Shown here one piece after another: positions 51,701 to 64,000 of a DNA stretch of 64,000 nt (positions are counted from its first letter, which is position 1; every line of letters starts with the position of its first letter). The DNA is taken from NCBI GenBank assembly GCA_010645155.1, contig CM021323.1:4816802-4880801 (forward strand). Direction: 5' to 3'. The notes beneath the pieces were generated by a model. The model did no database searches. It was not told the origin of the DNA and saw only the letters and a list, made by a program, of their open reading frames with translations. A program made the position numbers and the translations under genes. Source of the DNA: Tigriopus japonicus (Eukaryota > Arthropoda > Copepoda > Harpacticoida > Harpacticidae).

Positions 51701-54700
51701 AAGAGGAAGCTTGTGTTTCATAGTCGGGACGGGCACTTTACCACCAATTCGCAATCGGAGAAACAACTCGCAAACACTAATTACTAGAATGAAATGCATT
51801 GGGCGAGTGAGACACACCACATTTGCCTAATTACGAAATCTACACCCGTTTCAAGCGTTCTCAACATCGTCAAGAGTGTCTCTTTGAACTCATCTACATG
51901 TGTACATGAACGACCTTACAAGAGACTCGTCGTTCAAAGACGATACGCATCCATGAATTGGGCCCCTAAGTGGACATAATGAAGCAGAAGCGAACTCACA
52001 ATTGAGCCAATTCACTATGTGTGCAGTAACTACTTTTCGAGGGACAAGGTCCGACGTTGTCGGTCATTCTCCTTGTTGTATGTAGAAGAGCTCGTACACC
52101 ATCATACAATGGCAGGCCTAAACTGAAGACTCAAATGAACGAGGGCCCACGATGGTCAAGCCATCTACTGTTATGTTCGTGGGGAATGAAGGTACTAACT
52201 AGAATGTGGAATGAAGGGCGACTAGCGGCCTCTGGTCACTACTCGCTAATGATATGAGAAAATGAGAAGATGGGTTTTCATCCCAAGATCTTGGCATTGT
52301 GTCCAAAACACGTCCCTTTGTCGATGATTGACGAAGGTATGATGATGGTGGGTGGTGGGCTGTTAATTGAATGGAGGCTTATCAATGAAGGACGACAAAG
52401 ACCACGAGTGAGAACGAGATGACGGCATGCTAATCATGGGACGATATGCATACATGTAAGCATGTACATTAACAAGAGGTATGCATTCTAGAATGGATGA
52501 AGAACGATCCGGGAAACGTGCCATTCGCTTCTGTGTGAATGAACCATTCAATAACGAGAGAGAGAGAAAAAGAGAGACAATGTCAAGGGACTTGGCCGCT
52601 ACTGAAAAGCAGCTCCCTTTCACACTTTCTCTGCATTGTTGAGAGCCTGTCTTGGTACGTACATTTGGTGGTTGGAACGGGAACTCAGGCAAGAAGGAAC
52701 CGACCATAATAAAGGCCGATTACTTGCACCACTTTCCGTTTTAGTTCCAAACCTGAGAGGCCAGACTACTTTCATTGGTTGCGTCTGCTCGTTTGGAACG
52801 GAAACAAAAATCACTTTGATTTATGAAATGTCAAAAACCTGACATGGAAATATGAGCTTTCAAAGGACCTCGCCACAAAATAGGATCGAATCTTGCAACA
52901 TAATGAACTGGACCAACGGCATTTCCTCTTTAAATTAGAAGACGAATCGAACGCCATTGTTGTCCTACTATTGTCGTGACAAACTGTTGTTCGAAAGTGG
53001 GACCCACTGTACTTTCTACGCCGGTCTTGTGGAACACTCCAATAAACCGAATGTTCCTACAAGGGGAGCAAAAAAGCTTGTCTCTACGTCGTCTAGTAGG
53101 TCTAACAGAGAAGAACCACGGAACCATAACATGCGAAAGATCTTATCAGAGGTTTATGGACCAATATGCAAAATCATTCCAAGCATGACAAAAGCCTATA
53201 TTTTGTCGTCCTTTGGGGTGGTCCAAAGAGTCCACATTATTATGCGTCATGTTTGGAAACAAACCTCAATCTACTTTAATAGAACAGGTTGGTCGGGCTC
53301 TTGAAATGCAAATCAAGGAAGTGAGTTCATTTCAGCCTTCATAGCACGACCGCACTTGACGGATTACAAACTGTCCTCCCGCTTTTTGAGTGAGACCGGC
53401 CACAATGCTACTTCATCGTGCTTTGTGTCGAAACAAGCCTTTGTGTTTCCGACTTCGCTTTTTTTAAACCAATTCTCCTTTCTCGAAGTCAACATTTTTT
53501 TGACAAATGGTTGAAGCTCTCAATAGTGGCATTTTAGAGGCTCTTAACTGAATTCTTTCCCGTCAGTGGCTTCAGCGTCGTCGTCGTCGTTGCCGTAGTC
53601 TCGTTCTTCCTATAATGTAAGTGGAACAAGCTCTTGGCAAGAATGGCTTCATTTATTAACGTTTCCCGTGCCACTCACAGACTCGGAACGAAGAAGAGTG
53701 TATAAGTCACATGCCACAGAGTAAGCAAACCATATTTGGGCCTCTAAGCACAAAAAGAAACCTCGCCAGTAAACAGGCGATTTACCATGTGGTCCATTCC
53801 GGATAAAAAACTACCAACTATTTTCAGACTATTTATCCCACAGTTGTAAACTTCCCAACTCCCAAGTGAGATAATCTGCTCTTTATTTAAATGGACCGTT
53901 AGGGACAAGGGGAGTGAGCTCTCCGAAACTTTCGACTGTTCTCGCCCTCGTGGCCTTTTCGACCAGGGCCGACCCAAAATAATGAAATTAAATCTCCCCT
54001 CAGCTGCGGAACTTTGGGTATTTTGCCTTTGACTGGTTTTGGACAAGAGAGCACCCGTCTCCTCAAAGCCCATAAAACGTGCCATTGGTTCTGACTTGGT
54101 GTACAAAAGATCACTGAGGAACCAGAAATGGTGTTCTCCCGAGATCAAGTATGAGTATGGTATCGGGACTTTATTACCAGTGCATAACTTACCATCAAAA
54201 CCATCTAGCGCTTCATTAATGACACTCGTCGTGGAGGTTTTTGTCTCGGCAAGAGGAGATGATGTTGGAACACTGGTCGTGGTTGGTTTGGGCGTGGTAA
54301 TTGGAATCCTCACAGGTGTGGTCGGCTGCGTCACAAGAATTGGTTTTCTTGGCGAGGATGTGGTGAGATGATCCTCTGCCAAGGTCGAAAACGAGGAGGA
54401 AGACGAGGCGATGGACGAGGATGAGACCAAGGTCGATGACGAGGTCTTTAAAGATGTACTACTTGTCATGGTAGGATTGGTCTCTTGCAAGGTCGTTGAT
54501 TGCTTCTGGGGACTCCAAAGATCACCTGCTCCACTTTCGAGAAACCAAGGAGGAAATGGTCGCTTGGTTGTGGTAATGAACTTGGGGGAACACGCGTAAT
54601 GAACTTCCATGTACTTATGGGTCCCTGGACAGGGATCACCAAAGATGTCCGAATTTACGGACATTTCGCAAAGGCGTTTCCCATCACACCTGGAACATAA

Positions 54701-57700
54701 GACAATAAACATATGTAGATGAGAGGGCCATAAAGCAAATTGGTTCCAGATTTAGTGGGTTGGGTCCATAACCACAAGGTAACGGAGATGCAATCTCGTT
54801 TGAAGCGGGATTGCCAAGAACTCTATTACTTCCACTACCCCTTTTCCCGCACATTACCCTGATAATTAGGTCATAATATTAAGGAAATAGGAAAAGAAGG
54901 AGGAAGCTGAGGAAAAGGCTGTTCCGGTTACACTTTCACGACCTCGAAACCCCCCTCTTCCTCGTAGTTTACTTTCAATCTTTTCCCCCCTTCTCGACAG
55001 AAATTGGCCAAGTCCGAGAGCTCATCTTGCTTTTCTTCTTCCCAAGATAAGATAAAAGACCTCTCCAGAACAAATGGGCGAAATTGGTAACCAAAAAAAC
55101 CGTTTTGGCAAATTTATATTCCTACTTTCACCGAGGAAATAAATTTCGCCAGGCCCCCTCGAAGATATTTGGGAAGACAAACATCTGGATGAGAGCAAAA
55201 GCTCGGTCGCTTGTCAGGACGTCTTTGTCGAACACGAGTAATATGTGTAATGAAAGTGAGCACCAGAAAACCTGGATCGAGACGAATTCGTTTTCCCATA
55301 AAAGCGTGATGGGTGGAACATAAGGATCCGTATGTTCTCAATTCTTTCTCTCGCCGAAAACTTACAAAAATACCTTCTGCTACTTGTGTCTCTTATCACA
55401 AAAGATCCACTCGAATTTGTTATTTGGGTTGAATCTTGAGGGGATGGGTGCACGCCAACTCGTCATCAAATCCAAAGGACCTTGGGATTTCCCCGACGAA
55501 AATGGGTGGGACCCATTGGATTTGCTTTTCTTTTGTTGTTCCACTCATCAAATGATTCCCAAGGGTCACCCCAGGAACTAGAGAAAATTACGGAGGATTG
55601 GATTTAATCTTAATTCCCCTTCCCCCATTGGCTCCAAAGTAGATTTGTTCCACAAGAGAGTATGCCTTCCCTGGCCCCCCTGGGGAATATGTTGTGGATA
55701 CTAAATGGAACACATTTGGTATTATTGCATGTTCTTTGCACTTAAACCAAGACCCGAGTGAGTAAGTCGAGAAATGATATCCATAAATGTCATTTTTATT
55801 TGCCGGTGCAATGCAACCAAGTCCAAATATAAGCTCTTTCTGGACCCATTTCTTAACAAAGGAAAGCACAACTCAATCAGAGATCAACAATCTTGAACCC
55901 TCGCCATTTAGAAATATGCATTTCCTCTAAATTAGGTCGTCTGCCTTGGCTCTAGATGATTGCTCCTTCTAATTGCAGTTTGTAACAAGGCCCTGGTGCA
56001 TTAAAGGACACTTTTATGTCTGAGAGCAATTAAACGTACACTTGAAGAAGCCATGTTCCCCTGTTTCACGGACCGAAAATTCTGCACCAATGGCCTAAAA
56101 AAGGAGAAAGGAGGCAAAAGGGGGATAAGTTCCTAATCTAGCCTCGCTAGCATAGCAAGGCACAGGTCCGTTTTTATTTTGGTCTTGAAAGAAATGATTA
56201 TTACCAGCCTTAGGTCAGTGTGGCGTGAAAAAATGCCCAACCATATTAAAGCTACTGTGCAGGATCATCCAACAAATAAGCAGGGCAGAGAAGTAAGGGA
56301 CTAAAGGCACTCGAGTGGAACCAAAGAGCGTCAAGAGCACACCATGTATAGAAATGGCAGGCAGGGTTTTGAACAAGCACTACACATTTCAGACAAGTAT
56401 CAAGTGCGACAAGGACACTAGAACAAAACTTGTCTCTTTGTTGGTGTCTTGCTGAAGAGCCGCACTGAAGGTCGTCTGAGGTGGAACATTGAGGGGAATT
56501 TTGAAAAACCTCTTTGAGTGTCATTCGACATGGAAATTTTGACATCCCTAGTCCCTGTCATCGACCGTCACATCATGCCAAAAACGTCAATGATGTCTCA
56601 AGCATCTTTCTGAAAATCTGTTGGGAGTTCCATTTTGTTCCAAGATCTAATTCATCAGCGTGACTTCATTGGGATTCAAACGTGGCTCAGACCGAGTTTA
56701 GGGAGCTCAAAATGCTTTGAAGGGAGTCACATGTCATTTTCACCCCATTTTTGGCACTCAACTTCCCCCCAAGAAGAGAAACTCGGTCCCATTTTTCTTT
56801 AGTCTCCTCTTTCCCCTGGGAAGACAATTTGGAAATCCAGATTTAAGGGTGAACTAAGGGACCTTTCAATCAAACTTAGGGTGGGTACAGAGCACAACAA
56901 GAAAGAGGCACTCTCCTTCCAAGTTTGTTTGAACTTTCATAAAATGAAGGAAACGTACTGCAGGTTTAATACAGTTTCTGAAATCTGTTACGAGTTGAGC
57001 ACCCTTTGAAGTGGAACGTTCTTTCAGTAATTTGAGCGCAGTGTATTCGAATTCGGATTTGAAGCAAAGGGCCATCTACTCAGGAAATGAGGTGTTCCAA
57101 TTCCTTTCTCGGGTAATCATATAATCAACGTTTGGGAAATGAGACCTTCCATTTCTTCAACCATGAAATATGAGGATCTGGTTGAGCTAACCAATGAGAA
57201 AGAGAGATGGTAGAGAAAGACCCGGAGACGACGAAGAATAGAAAGCATTGGAGGAGAAGGGCAGAAGAAAATCTATTTGGAATTCCAGTCAACAACCGAA
57301 CAACTATAAGAGCGAGATCTCTTCATTCAGCCTGCTAAAAATACCAAATACGTAGTAGCTAACAGTCTCCTTCCTCCCTCTCTCTCTCTCTCTATCTCTT
57401 TCTATCTACGTAGGCTTGCCTTTATCAAAGAAAATAAAGACCTAACTGTAACTGTGGACTGTTCTGTCTCTGTGCTTCTCCCTCCTCCTCTTCTGCAACT
57501 TTTTGCTCTTTCCATTTCCTGCCATTGTGATGCTTTTACGGTGCCCAAAATGTGCTTTGATTTTCGCTAAGGCCAGTCCTCCTCTTTCCCAAAGGAAGTG
57601 TACGTTGTTGAACCATTGGAACTTAAAGACCAAGTATTGTTTAGTAGTTGCTGAACTAGGTTAAAGGGTCTCCGTCTAGTGTACTTCTATTCTTGGGAAG

Positions 57701-60700
57701 AACCTCGAGGAGAGATAGAAATGAGTGCCCACCCACCCTTCTTCCCCGCCATGTTCCAAAGTCGGAACTGCTGAATTGCAACTTGATTGATTCACTATTT
57801 TTCTTGTCCAGGCAGGTTCCATTTGCTTGATTAGAGGCAAGGACTCTCCTTTTCTTTGGGTCTCCCTAAATCGTTCACTTGATTCAAAACTCGTCATCGT
57901 CCGTGAACCTCAGAGCAATCACATCAACAGAAAATTGTAAAAGGCATTGCTATTTTTAGTCCTTAAGGGACCACTTTTCGTCCCTAGACAAGATGGAATC
58001 TCATTTCTGACAGCAGACTGTATAGTGTTGTACCACCATATTTCAGTGGTGCTTTGAAAGAAAATGAAGCACGGAACGGCGGAAGAAAAAGGTGGCGTGG
58101 GATTTAGTTGCCACAGACTCAAGAGTTCCTTTTCCTTCTTAGCTTGAAACTCAATGAGAAATTTGTCGGTGTGTCCTACCCCGTCGTCTCTCAAACTCGA
58201 AGGACAGTGTCTATGAATGTAGATATAGTGGGTCTATATAACTACCCATTGCCAGTCCTCGGGGCGCACTTTTCCCCTTCTGCGTCTTCTTTCCCAACCA
58301 GAGTCCCCTGAGGGGAAACGGTGATGAGACGCAAGGGGGAATCTCCTCGAAATTGTCACTCTCTGTCTTGTCTGTGTACTGTAGTAGTGCGCACGTATCT
58401 TGAAGTTGGTTGAGCTGGCTTCAAGTTTATTTAGATACTTCATTGCCTGACTTCAAAGTGGGGATTGGATACCTAGATTAAAGAAGATGCCTTCTATTTG
58501 AGCAGCCTTCTTCTCATTTTCAAGATGGGGAGTTTAACATTTTTTGCTCTCTTTTCTCTGCGATTTCCGGTGAGGAAGTCGTAGGTGGGTTCATTTTGGC
58601 AGGAATCAATGGAAATCTGGGAGCAATCACTTTAAACTGTCTCGAGATCTAAGACTTTCGGGTTCCAAAGCCAAATATATTCCGCTCGACAAGGACCACA
58701 GCAGAGCACTAAAATGCAAATGAGTTTTCCCAAGCATAGTCAGACACAACTTCTACCTATTTCCTTCTTCTCTTATCGCCGTTCCCTCTATTTTAGTCCA
58801 TAAAAAAGAAGATCCCTCCTTTTAAACCAGCTGTCAGTTTGATTGCCCGTTTGAAATCCTTTCCAATAATTACTTGCATATCGGATGGAAATGGTTTATT
58901 GTAAACGGCAAGCTCAAGTCATTGTGGGTATTAGGTAGTGTCGGAAGCAGGTCTGTTGCCATTTTTTCTATTCTGACTTTATTGAGTGAAGCTCAACGAG
59001 AGGGAAAAGAAAAAAGAGAGAGGTAGAAATGCCTCGTTTCCTAAAGTTTTCACACTTTTCTTCCAACTTTGTTGCAATGGATAAGTTCCATATGGACAAG
59101 ATCCACCCAGCGGAAGGGTCCTGGGACCGCTTTGCTAGAGTACTACAACCAGCTTCTTCACTAGTATTACAGTATTACTGCTTGTGCAACAACAACAGCA
59201 ACAGCAACGACTAGAAGTAGTTACAACACGGCCACTGGTTCCAGGGGAAAAAAGTTCCAAGTTCGCTGGAAGCTTTCTCTGCTTTTGAACCGTGAGGGAC
59301 GAGGACGACTGTCGAGTAGTTCCAGTTGGAACAAGTGAAACAGAAAGAAGTTGTGAATTGTTGGCGACAATCTGCATAAAGTTTGATTAGATTTTGGAAC
59401 CCGGACGGTCTCGAAATATGGAACAAGTTTGGAGCCTCATAATTCATTACCCCATATAGTGATAAGTTCACGAATGGTCTAGTTTTCGGCTGGAGGAAAA
59501 TGGCGCAAAGCCGCACGAATCTTCCGAAAAGGACCCCGACAGAAGAAGGGCTTTGAAGCATTGCATAGTCGGTAGAATAAGTCTGGTGGGCTGTTGTTGG
59601 TCCTTGGAGGAATCTCACGGAAATCCATCTTTCCGCTCTACCACGCATCCAAGAGTTGTTTGGATGCCCCTGGAGGAACAAAAGCCAATGCAATTGTTCC
59701 TCGAAAGACTTTTCGCTCAGATTGGAACTCGGTCCCAACCAGAATGGACACAAAGGAGGGAACAGTGTTTAACATAGTAATCCTAACTCGGTTGTTAGAC
59801 GAAAGCCTCTTGAAAAAATGGTGCATTAATTAGGCAGAGTAAGTTGTCATAGCCTTGATGAAGTTGTTGTTATTTGACGTGACCATATGGCTCTATTTTC
59901 CCTTGAGGGCATCTCTTCAAGGGAGGCCCATCCACAGCGTATTAGATGGTCTTAATCATCCTATTCTACGAGACTCTTGGAGAGGTGGAGCCTCTATCGT
60001 CTCTAAAGCAAATACCGAATGTCACCAAAAGTATTTTAGTGGCATGGAGAGCAACAAATTTGTGGCGACGCCATTAAAATAGCCTCCAGATCGAGCGCAG
60101 AGCGAAAGTTCCACCCACTAACCAAGTTGCCTGGTGTCGGTCTGGAAAATTTCAATATTGTTATTCCCACCTGGTTCACTCCAAAAGAGATCTGGGAGCC
60201 GTTTGCCATTAAATATCTTTTCCCTCTGGGCCTTTAGGGGGCCTTACCAACACTGGCACACAAGTTTGCTCCATATATAGAAGAGTGCATGGAGGAGACA
60301 GAGTTAGAAAGACATTTCTCCTCAAATCCGCTCAAACCCAAACTGAATGACCAAAGCCAAAAGGATCCACTCTTCACTCGGATGTCGTTGGCCTTTTTAT
60401 GAGGTAATGAATGACGGCATTACCCTCCTAACTCGTTTTTCACAATCCCAAAGCCTCTCACGCATCCACCCTAAAACTGAGCGGATTCATAGGAACCAAG
60501 TCAAGTCCGACGTCAGATTGAATTGTCTCAAACTTTCGTGGGGATTTCCACTCAAGCTCATCCTCCTCGTCGGAAATTACTTTATATTCATGGAACAAGA
60601 TCCTCAAGCAACATCATACGTAGAGGTGGTGGTGATGGTGATGGTGTGAGGGTGAGAAGTGGATTCAGTGCATTCCCTCGATCTCTCATCATTTATCAAG

Positions 60701-62354
60701 ACTAGAATTTTGAGCCACTTTTGTTGGCGTTGTCGTCTCTGAGTCTGGTCCGACCAGTTTTGATGAGGGCATTTGGGCGACAGGGGGTAGCTCGCTCTGT
60801 TGCTCTTTGGTTATTAGGTGTTCCCCTCCCATATTTGGACAATTTTTCATCCCGGCCATGTTTCCAAATTTGACAAGAAAATTGAACAAAGGGAAAGGAA
60901 AACTAATAATAATTTCTCCAAGTTTGGGGAAATGAAGCCCATGGAGGAATCCACAATAATTGGTCGAAGATAATTAGTAAGATTTGGACGGACGGACGTA
61001 CATGAGGAATGAAGTTCGGCGATTTCGGTATCACTTATATTTTGTGTACGTCGTGAACCATACATCAATCCCGCATTGACATTGATTGGGTTTGAGGGTT
61101 AGGCCAGATTTCGTCATTCCGCAACGATCGTAACTGTATTTATTTCGGTGGTGTTTGTTTGTTTTCTGGCCCATGTTTGCGGGTGTCTCTCAACTAAATA
61201 TATCATTAGCCCGCTATTGAAGCATGCGCTTTGATCAAACAAGAATTGGGACAAAGGATTACACAATCAACCCAACCATCGACTGGGTGGACACACCCTC
61301 AATCAATAGATCAACAACGACATTCTCAGCGCAAAATGTACTCTATTGCCTGGCAAACGACCGCATAAAAGAACACGAATAGCAGCACACCCCTCTTGGG
61401 TCAACATAGCTCGATGGAATGAGGCTTAATTTAGAAAGAACCCCTTTTGGATGGATTCATTATCATCCGGGTGGTCTTGACTCAAAAATGCACCGTTGTT
61501 CGGTCGGTCGTTGGGTAAAACTTTGCAATCCTGCATGTCATGTTTGGATCGACAAAAATGCTTCTTCGTTTGTGTTCGGAATCGATGAAAAGCCATGTGG
61601 GAACAAGTGAACAATACACACACACACCCATACCCTCGAACTCCACTTCTATCTAGCTGGAGCCTCTGGTAGTGGAATCACTTGCTCACTCACATTTTTT
61701 GACATTTCCTTTGAGCGCCCAAAGATGAATGGGCTCTATGGGCATTCTTCCCCACCCCTAAATACGACGAATAAACGGTGTTAGCACACGGGCACAGAGG
61801 GTATCTGGTGTCTCTGTATGTACTGTGCCCTACACGCAGTTGGGATCATAAGTACAGAGAGGTCCATATGCAATGGACTTGAACAACGCTCAATAAAAGG
61901 AGAATTGATGACAGCAGTCTGCCATGAATAAGCATGTCAGAGACGCGAACAGAAGTGATCACGACTCTGTTTGGAGGAGTCAATTGCAGGTCCGAGAAAT
62001 ATGAACGTTATTAACTCAACACTTGCACGGCCTTGGAGCAAATGAAGTTGGCAAATTTATCTGACCGCCCCCGGTGGATGATCAATGATCACGATGGAGC
62101 TTGTCATATATTACACCTTCTAAAGACGCCCAACCAATCGGAAGCTTACCTGCTCTGCATAATTCTGGTTGTCCTTGGAGCCATGCAATTCACACTCCAA
62201 TCTGTGAATCCATGCTTGTTGCAAATGGCGATGGAGAACCGACCAAAGTTGGCTCGAATCACTTGGATGGTTTGCTCGGCCTCGCAGGTAATCCGGAGGT
62301 CGTCTCCTTCACATCGGTAGGCCGTTTTATATTTGGTGCCATCTGGTGCCTCAC
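42785..62354 (-). CDS. Latrophilin-like adhesion receptor with one transmembrane helix (5'-partial)
   Basis: Exons in gene order: 62354-62150, 54689-54193, 49338-48957, 48877-48558, 48116-47527, 46762-46541, 43783-42785; all junctions are GT-AG and phases agree, giving 1070 whole codons. The first coding exon with the signal peptide is not found. Numbering from the first full codon: SUEL/rhamnose-type lectin about 10-105 (ANFGRFSI, TDWSVNC, FGDPCPGTHKYMEVHYAC); Ser/Thr-rich mucin-like stalk about 115-230; HormR about 280-335; GAIN about 360-619 with GPS Cys587 and an intact cleavage site His618-Leu619/Thr620; one hydrophobic helix about 638-663; then about 406 cytoplasmic residues with a basic start, a His-rich run (HHNHHHHQQ) and Ser-rich stretches, ending KKQRRV. 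Latrophilins normally have seven helices here. No such exon is visible in the introns between 47527 and 43783. Known family role: adhesion and mechanosensing at the cell surface. Confidence 0.82.
47527..48116 (-). other. GAIN/GPS exon encoding the cleavage site and the single transmembrane helix
   Basis: One 590-base exon encodes the second half of the GAIN fold, the complete GPS (CVFWDF, then W, GC, CECDHLTNF) and, only about 18 residues after the cleavage point, a helix of about 26 strongly hydrophobic residues (Ile/Val/Leu-rich, ending AVFVAVK). The exon then ends in phase 0 at a good GTAAGA donor. If the donor is not used, the frame continues 24 codons to a stop at 47452, which would give a tailless product. 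The tethered-agonist stretch TNFALLM is latrophilin-like, so the gene descends from a latrophilin and is not a polycystin or another GPS protein. Confidence 0.8.
54690..62149. other. 7.5-kb intron of the latrophilin-like gene
   Basis: It splits the lectin domain (after QS[R], before CDGKRLC). No MITE, SINE or coding exon was recognised in it. A CT microsatellite lies at about 57376-57405 and a short CAA/CAG run at about 59186-59206. Splice variants or enhancers could lie here but nothing specific can be shown. Confidence 0.5.
57376..57405. repeat. CT microsatellite
   Basis: Run of CT dinucleotides with one or two interruptions, inside the lectin-domain intron. Confidence 0.7.
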
Positions 62355-64000
62355 CTGGAATAACCATAATTGAAAGAAAAAGGTTCAAATACCAACGAGA
62401 GAGTTGCTTCAAACTCGATATTCCCATTCCATCATGGCCTTCTTGCCTGGGAGCGATTTGTGAATTGAAATAAAATATAGGGCCAAAGGTCTGGAGTTTC
62501 TCGGAATTTAAATGACAGATTGGCTCCCATTCATTCCCATCAGTCTCATGGACTACTACACCCGTCCACAGATCGAGACTGAGAAGTTAGATAACAATTC
62601 CTGGAGCCCAAAGAGACGGTCGTGGCGAGACAATCGATCGTAAAAGTCGAGACAAGTACGAGATTGCTGGCGTTGAACTCGATCGTACCTGAACTCTATC
62701 AAAACAAATACTACAAGTTGTCGCGAAAGTTAGGGGTTTTCACTTCTCTCACCCTTGCCTCAAAAGCAACCCATCATCAGTGTTGGCAATCACACCGCCC
62801 CCCAAGCTTCTCCCACTTGGTGGGACTTTGGGGTCAACGTGGTTGCCGGTCTGTCCGAATAATTCTTTGTTTTGAAGATCGGGAATCTGTTTTTGATTGG
62901 TCGGCCTGGAGTTTTCCCAACTTTGGTTCTTTTTTTTGAGGTTTAGCTCCCATGAATGACTAATACCTTGGATGTCAACTGGCATTCCACGAGTCTTTTT
63001 ATTCGAATTCTGTCGAAGCTTAAAAAAAGTGCATGTCGTTTAAAGCTAGTTAGCGATGACATCCCGGAGGTCAATCTTTCGATCTCCTGGCGCGTTTCTC
63101 AGTTTGTAACTGATGGATTGGGGCATTTTAGGGGCGGGAATGATCGACATCCCGCTGATACTGCAAGTCTACTGTGCAGTTAGCTTCTGGGTTGTGGATG
63201 ACGGACTACTCCCTAAAGTTCCTCTCTCTGTGCTTTTGTTGTTGACTCCTTTGTTTACGAGTGGATTCTCGTCATCGGAACCTTCAAATGACATCTTTCA
63301 CCAGAGTCTGGAAACATGAACGTCCACGAGAATCGTTGGTGGAATAATGGAAGGGATGGAAGTTGGTTGCTTGGGCAATTTGGACAGGAAATGGCGCATT
63401 GACATGGAATAAGAGAATCTCAGTGGCAAACCAACCAACCATCCAGCGTGGACCGTCGAAACAATATTGAAAAGGGTTAAAGTTCGGGGCTCAAAAATTG
63501 AGCTCGACCTGAATGGGGAAAGAGAAATCCACTCAATGTACCGTTGAGAATTGATAGTAGCACACAGTCATTGGTAATGGCAGATCTAATGGAGATAAAT
63601 GGCAATTGAAGCTCGAAATTGATCCAGCTCTCATCCTGTTCGTCCCGGAAGAGAAAAGGTGCTAATTTCAACCCCTCTACGACTTTCAAAAACGTCCATT
63701 TCGTTGGCCTAATCCGAGATTTCCAGTCTAAAGCCGATTCCCCGAATATTAACCTCAATATTGGCCTCGAATAGTCCCAATTATTTGTTTTCCCATGGCG
63801 ATTGTTGTCGCCGTTTGAAAAGCCCTCATTTCCCGAATGAATATGCATTTTGCCCGTGAAAGGATGGACTCCACGCCAATTTTGCGGTCTTCACAATCGT
63901 ACTGAACAATTGAACACGCAACCGATTGTTCATTTCCAAGAGTTGAATCCGAAAATTAGAGGCCGGAATGAATCGTGGCTCAAAAACAAGCCCTCGAAAG
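62355..64000. other. Upstream part of the latrophilin-like gene, no exon recognised
   Basis: The first visible exon starts in phase needing one base from an earlier exon, so a signal-peptide exon should be upstream on the minus strand. I could not find a hydrophobic leader with a matching donor here. A 123-codon minus-strand frame at 63477-63848 has no leader and no domain. Confidence 0.4.

Noticed and set aside
53744..54192. Continuation of the stalk exon as an open frame down to 53744
   Set aside because: A good donor (GTAAGT) at 54192 joins in phase to the HormR exon at 49338; beyond it the peptide loses its Ser/Thr-rich character.
57376..59210. CRISPR array or other spaced direct repeats in the long intron
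   Set aside because: Only a CT microsatellite and short CAA/CAG runs are present; no repeat-spacer pattern exists anywhere in the window, and none is expected in an animal genome.

Overview
The window is nuclear DNA of an animal. Genes are split by GT-AG introns, many only 50-150 bases long, and there are no operons. The gene set (tandem Tret1-type sugar transporters, a pannexin-type innexin, a latrophilin-like receptor with a sea-urchin-egg-lectin domain) points to an arthropod. I lean towards a crustacean such as a copepod, but the species call is inference from gene content and compact introns only.

Layout. Bases 1-15.6 kb hold no gene I can support. They are a mosaic of short non-autonomous transposable elements, two tRNA-derived SINEs, fold-back repeats and one assembly gap. 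From 15.6 to 35.7 kb five genes lie on the + strand: two tandem facilitated trehalose/sugar transporters (15644-20097, 20727-23126), a SIRT2-type NAD-dependent deacylase (24252-26321), an ethanolamine-phosphate/phosphohydroxylysine phospho-lyase (27831-30238) and an innexin (33184-35684). For all five I traced a full exon chain in which every splice phase agrees. A second gap (31329-31851) is flanked on both sides by the same 375-base sequence, so a local duplication is unresolved there. From 35.7 to 42.4 kb there is one more DNA transposon and otherwise unexplained non-coding sequence. From 42.8 to 62.4 kb (- strand, convergent with the innexin) lies a large latrophilin-like adhesion receptor with long introns. 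Its signal-peptide exon must lie beyond what I can identify.

The most notable gene is this receptor. It keeps the latrophilin ectodomain order (lectin, Ser/Thr stalk, HormR, GAIN with an intact HL/T GPS site), but my exon chain goes from the GPS into a single transmembrane helix and a roughly 400-residue cytoplasmic tail, with no seven-helix domain.

The most notable DNA structure is a set of hAT-like MITE families (5572-7538, 8130-8851, 16074-16480, 17934-18174, 36964-37776). They have short inverted termini and 8-bp target duplications that can be read directly. Several are filled with internal arrays of a short family-specific motif. One insertion (36964-37776) can be compared with its own empty site at 12855-12862. 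The genes do not form one pathway; their proximity looks like ordinary eukaryotic gene order apart from the tandem transporter duplication.
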